From: an uncultured bacterium
GTDB lineage: Bacteria; Bacteroidota; Bacteroidia; Bacteroidales; Bacteroidaceae
Direction of reading: 5' to 3'
NCBI GenBank assembly: GCA_945788485.1
Contig: CALZMB010000078.1
Coordinates: 1 to 9,041 of the forward strand
Length of the DNA: 9,041 bases
Below are positions 5,643 to 9,041 of this stretch, piece by piece. The notes under the pieces were generated by a model. The model was given only the letters and a program-made list of their open reading frames with translations, had not been told where the DNA came from and did not search any database. Each line of letters opens with the position of its first letter. Position 1 is the first letter of the stretch. A program made the position numbers and the translations under genes.

Positions 5643-6909
5643 ATGCCTTGACGACGAGCAGCCTGTCGATGTCTGTCAGGAAATCGTCTGAGCGCCGGCA
5701 TGACTTGCAGTGCCATCTCTCCTCTTTCCCTCCCGTGGCGGCGAGCGTCACGGTCTTTGTCCCGTATCGCTGGTTGAGGGTGTCGATGGTGTCCATGAGT
5801 TTCATGCGTTCGGGCCTGTTCGTTATCTCGTCGAAGAGGTTGAGGCTGATGGCGTCGTTCGGGGTGATCTCGCTCAGTATGACCCCCGCTTTCTTGTACA
5901 TGATGCCGGGCAGGAAGATGCGGCGGAGGGCTTTCCATGCCGCCCGGGTTATTTCCATCGTGTCGCTGGTGTGTACGAGAAAGGTCTCTGTGGCGTTGTT
6001 GCTGTATTGTGTCAGGTCGTCTCTGAACCTGTTTGTCGTGACGAAGACTGTCACCGCGCCTGCCACCGACTGTTGCGCCCTCAGCTTGTTGGCGCAAGCG
6101 GCGGCGTAGGATGCCACGGCGCTCTGCAAATCTTCTATCCGTGATGTCATCTCTCCGAAGCTGCGGCTGGTGCAGATGCTTTGTCTCTCCGCCGCCTCGT
6201 CGGTTTTGATGCACGCGATGCCGTTCAGCTCGCGCCATGTCTGCTGCACGGGCAGGCTGAAGTTCCGCTTCACCCATGCCTCGCTCATGTCCGCGAACTG
6301 CAGTGGGGTGGTGATGCCGTGATAGTGCAGGCGCGCGAGCGTGCTTCGTCCGATGCCCCAGATGTCTGCGAGGCCGGTGAGCTGGAGTGCTTTCCGCCTT
6401 TTCTCTTCTGTGTCGATGGTGCAGACCGAGGCGTAGCCTTTGTATTTCTTCGCGAACTTGCTGCCCGCCTTGGCGAGTGTCTTCGACGGCGCGATGCCGA
6501 TGCTTATCGGTATGTCGGTCCACAGTTTCACCGTCGCTGCCATCTCGCGCATATATTGCGTGATGTCTCGTGTCTCCTCGTATCCGTCGAGGTTGCAGAA
6601 GCACTCGTCTATGCTGTATTGCTCGACGTGCGCGACAAACCTCCTCATGATGGCGACGACCCTCTTCGACATAGCGGCATAGAGCCTCATGTTTGACGAG
6701 AAGAGCCTGACGTTGTGCCTCTCTATGATGTCCCTCACCTTGAATACGGGGTCGCCGCGCTTCAGTCCGAGAGCCTTGGCTTCAGGCGTGAGAGCCACGA
6801 TGTTTCCGTCGTTCGACGACAGCACGCATACGGGCTTGCCTTCGAGCCCGGCATGGAATGCCTTCTCTACCGAACAGAAGAAGCTGTTGCAGTCTGCCAA
6901 TGCCCACAT
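5641..6909 (-). CDS. umuC: Y-family DNA polymerase, UmuC type (Pol V catalytic subunit)
   Basis: The 422-residue product is full length for UmuC (about 420). It is a translesion polymerase that copies past damaged bases, normally activated by processed UmuD. The N-terminus MWALADCNSFFCSVEKAF carries the first metal-binding Asp (D6) and the steric-gate position (F11). YSIDECF supplies the catalytic pair D101/E102. IGIAPSKTLAKAGSKFAK (about 137-154) is the conserved palm segment, and LTGLADIWGIGRSTLARL (about 177-194) the helix-hairpin-helix thumb. The little-finger region lies about 240-350. The start at 6909 was chosen because family members begin immediately before this ALxDCNxFF motif; the frame is open upstream to 7191 but that part overlaps the protease gene and has no similarity. 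No strong ribosome-binding site or SOS box was recognised. The C-terminus departs from the usual SPxYTTxW ending and instead has WHCKSC (C401/C404). No umuD lies beside it. Confidence 0.92.
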   Translation of the reverse strand: MWALADCNSFFCSVEKAFHAGLEGKPVCVLSSNDGNIVALTPEAKALGLKRGDPVFKVRDIIERHNVRLFSSNMRLYAAMSKRVVAIMRRFVAHVEQYSIDECFCNLDGYEETRDITQYMREMAATVKLWTDIPISIGIAPSKTLAKAGSKFAKKYKGYASVCTIDTEEKRRKALQLTGLADIWGIGRSTLARLHYHGITTPLQFADMSEAWVKRNFSLPVQQTWRELNGIACIKTDEAAERQSICTSRSFGEMTSRIEDLQSAVASYAAACANKLRAQQSVAGAVTVFVTTNRFRDDLTQYSNNATETFLVHTSDTMEITRAAWKALRRIFLPGIMYKKAGVILSEITPNDAISLNLFDEITNRPERMKLMDTIDTLNQRYGTKTVTLAATGGKEERWHCKSCRRSDDFLTDIDRLLVVKA

Positions 6910-7054
6910 ACGTCTCGTCGTTTTTAGATATTGTCTTCCAAGCCTGATATTCTTGTCCCGTCTATGCCCCTGCAATATAATAAGGTATGCGCATGAAAGC
7001 TTCTGCATCCTGATGTCAGATGTCAGGGACTTCCGGCTTGTCGTGAATTTGTGG

Positions 7055-9041
7055 TTATCTCTTCGCGGCAACGAATTTCTTTCCGCCCTTGATGTATATG
7101 CCGTTCTGCAGCCGCCTTGCGTCTGTCCCGACGGCTTGTCCGTTGATGTTGTGGATGATGCGGGCGGTCTTGCCGCTGTTGTTCTGCACATCTTGTATTG
7201 CCGCCATGCTGTCGATGAAGATCGAGACTGATGTGCTCCATGCGGAGTGTTCGGCGCCGAGGTTGCTTCTCACCTTCGCGTAGTAGTGGCCGTCTTTCAA
7301 TGACGTGAAAGTGTATGACGTGCCTTTCACGCCTTCTGCAATCACCGTCCCGCCGCTGTCGCCATATGTCGCCGCCGTTGTGCCGTCGCCTGCCGTTGAC
7401 AATGGCATGGCCTGTTGTTTTGCCTTCTGGTTTGCCTGTATCTCCTGCAGGGTGTAGCTGCCGTCGATGATAGTGATGTTGCGCAGATAGCAGCGGTTGT
7501 CGGAGAAGAATCTCAAACAGCTTCGTCCTTCCTGTTCCATAGTGACGGCATAGGGCATCCAGTTCTCGGCGAGCTCTATTGTATAGATGCTCTTGGCGTA
7601 GTCTGAGCCGTCGTCAAAGAGGTTCAGCTGCAGTTTGTTCTCATTGCTGTTGTACTGCCGTCCTTCGACATACACTGTCATGCTGCCGCTTTGGACATTG
7701 ACGGACGGCGCATTGAGCGTCCCTATCGCTTTTGATGTCCCCATCTTGACATATCCGCTCGCTTGCGGGAAGATTTTCGTCCCGCTCCATCCCGTGTTGT
7801 CCATGTAGCTGTCGAAATCTGTGATGGCTGTTGTGCTTGTTTTCGTGCATTTGCTGAAAGTCTCCTTTAGCAGCGTGTTCTGGTCTATGCCCTCTTGCAC
7901 GGGCGTGAGCATGACGTCGTAGCTCTCTGCTCCCTCCACGGCGTTCCATGTCACGGTGACGCTGTTGTTGTCGCCGTAGTCCGGAGTCCCCGTTATTTCC
8001 GGCATGTCAATCCCTCCCATGAATGTGAAGGCGATGGTGCCGTCGGCGTTTTCCGCTATGTTGGTTATGGGTTTGTTGAGCAGTTTCTCGCCCGACGTGT
8101 TTTTGTTGTAGAGCGTCGCGGCGGGTGTGGTGGTGTCGGTGAGGCTGCTGTTGCCGCTTGTTCCGGGATATGTGTCGCCCTGATGGTCGGTGACGGAGGT
8201 CTCGTAGTATCCTCCCGCCGCGTTGTAGGGGCCGAAGGAGTTGTCGGCGGGCAGGTATGTGATTCGCTGGTGGTTGGCGACATTGTTTATCTTGTTGTAG
8301 TACCACGCATCCTCGTCGTAGTCGATGTGCATGACGAACATGCCGTGCCCCAGCCTGTAGTCCTGGTACAGTATGTCCCATTTGCAGTGCTGCCTGTTCT
8401 CCAAGATATAGAACTCGTTGCTGTCGGCGCCGTTGTATATGATGTACGCCTCTGCGCCGTCTTGGTGGAGCGGAGCCATGCCGTTCACCATGCAGGGCTT
8501 GTCGAGCACGGCGGGCGTGAGCCATCCTGCCATCCATCTCTCGTATGCCGTATATTGCGCCGGGCATTCGCAGTTGTTGAGGTAGCCGTTGTAGCTGCCT
8601 GAATCCATGAGGTCCCATGCCATCATGCCGGCGCCTCCGGAGTATGACGTGTCGTAGGTGTCGGGCAGTCCGAGGCAGTGTGAGAACTCATGGCATGCCG
8701 TGCCGATGCCTGAGAGGGTGTTCCCCGTTGTGTACGCGAGTTCTGACGACATGGCGTAGGTGTCGATTGTCTTGCCGTCGAGTGTCACCGGCCCGTCGCC
8801 GCTGCCGTAATACTCTGCAGATGAGAGCGACCACTCGTGCGGCCAGATGGTGTAGGATTCCGCCCCGGCGCTCTCGGCATATCCGGCATAGATGATATAC
8901 ACCTGGTCCACCTCGCCGTCGTTGTCCCAGTCGTAGTCGGCGAAATTCACGTCAGCGTCAGCCATCATCACCGCTTCTGCCGCGAGCAGGGCGGGGCGTT
9001 TGTCCTGGCCGTTGATGTCGTTCTCGCCGTAATATCTCGTC
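7055..9041 (-). CDS. Secreted M6-family zinc metalloprotease (5' end outside window)
   Basis: The frame is open to the right edge, giving 661 visible residues; the signal peptide and propeptide must lie beyond. The stretch DYDWDNDGEVDQVYIIYAGY (about 40-60) is the calcium/strand motif typical of M6 (immune inhibitor A-like) peptidases. HEFSHCLGLPD at 117-127 (bases 8660-8692) is the HExxHxxGxxD zinc site with E118 as catalytic base, and MMAWDLMDSGSYNG follows as the Met-turn region. After the catalytic domain, about 347-380 resembles the first half of an Fn3 domain (VTVTWNAVEGAESYDVML), about 388-532 a jelly-roll or adhesin-like module, and about 565-608 the second Fn3 half (YTFTSLKDGHYYAKVRS). 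The last 50 residues (HNINGQAVG, NGIYIKGGKKF) match Bacteroidetes C-terminal sorting tails, suggesting export and possibly type IX secretion. An internal ATG at 8971 is not the real start. Substrate is unknown; host or dietary protein is plausible. Confidence 0.88.
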   Translation of the reverse strand, partial: TRYYGENDINGQDKRPALLAAEAVMMADADVNFADYDWDNDGEVDQVYIIYAGYAESAGAESYTIWPHEWSLSSAEYYGSGDGPVTLDGKTIDTYAMSSELAYTTGNTLSGIGTACHEFSHCLGLPDTYDTSYSGGAGMMAWDLMDSGSYNGYLNNCECPAQYTAYERWMAGWLTPAVLDKPCMVNGMAPLHQDGAEAYIIYNGADSNEFYILENRQHCKWDILYQDYRLGHGMFVMHIDYDEDAWYYNKINNVANHQRITYLPADNSFGPYNAAGGYYETSVTDHQGDTYPGTSGNSSLTDTTTPAATLYNKNTSGEKLLNKPITNIAENADGTIAFTFMGGIDMPEITGTPDYGDNNSVTVTWNAVEGAESYDVMLTPVQEGIDQNTLLKETFSKCTKTSTTAITDFDSYMDNTGWSGTKIFPQASGYVKMGTSKAIGTLNAPSVNVQSGSMTVYVEGRQYNSNENKLQLNLFDDGSDYAKSIYTIELAENWMPYAVTMEQEGRSCLRFFSDNRCYLRNITIIDGSYTLQEIQANQKAKQQAMPLSTAGDGTTAATYGDSGGTVIAEGVKGTSYTFTSLKDGHYYAKVRSNLGAEHSAWSTSVSIFIDSMAAIQDVQNNSGKTARIIHNINGQAVGTDARRLQNGIYIKGGKKFVAAKR

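Noticed and set aside
5519..6604. A long minus-strand frame (361 aa) inside the umuC region
   Set aside because: It is rich in Arg, His and Gln with no domain logic and overlaps the clear UmuC frame. It is a shadow caused by high GC.
6910..7054. Promoter or SOS operator for umuC
   Set aside because: A tandem TGACATC occurs in the 145-base gap and a TATATTGC loosely resembles a -7 box, but neither matches a known consensus well enough to report.

Overview
The window looks like a chromosomal piece of a Bacteroidales bacterium, most likely Prevotella or a close relative. Three things point there: the DUF4922-type and M6 protease families with the typical C-terminal tail, A-rich leaders in place of Shine-Dalgarno sites, and spacers carrying the short word AACTTGTCAA / AACTYGTAAA. 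The genus is an inference from sequence style; no database was consulted.

Layout. At the left edge is the tail of a membrane protein resembling an acyltransferase-3 (3-188, +). It is followed by a small unrecognised basic/charged protein (218-592, +) and a very large gene (681-4430, +). That gene encodes a 1249-residue fusion of a degenerate glycosyltransferase-like module, an intact GT-A/family-2 glycosyltransferase, a DUF4922 module with an HxHxQ nucleotidyl-transfer signature, and a SpoIID/LytB module. The three genes share a strand with short gaps and could be co-transcribed.

Next come about 750 bases without a convincing gene (4431-5187). This stretch is not empty. At 4478-4858 there is an element with 25-base imperfect terminal inverted repeats (21/25 matching), filled with nested inverted repeats, one of which (4712-4838) folds on paper into a near-perfect four-arm cloverleaf. 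A clean intrinsic terminator (4881-4916), a run of roughly helically phased A-tracts (about 4986-5036) and a plausible Bacteroidetes -7 box (5101-5108) follow.

The segment 5188-5640 looks like a scar. It holds the first ~31 codons of a polyphosphate kinase (ppk) followed at once by unrelated sequence, a short orphan reading frame, and an opposite-strand fragment resembling a solute-binding protein. On the minus strand there is then a full-length Y-family DNA polymerase of the UmuC type (5641-6909) without a umuD beside it. Upstream of it on the same strand is a secreted M6-family zinc metalloprotease (7055 to the right edge, N-terminus missing) with a split Fn3-like domain and a sorting-type C-terminus.

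The most interesting items are the structured palindromic element at 4478-4858 and the four-module protein at 681-4430, which joins sugar transfer, an Ap4A-phosphorylase-like fold and a peptidoglycan-cleaving domain in one chain with no visible export signal.
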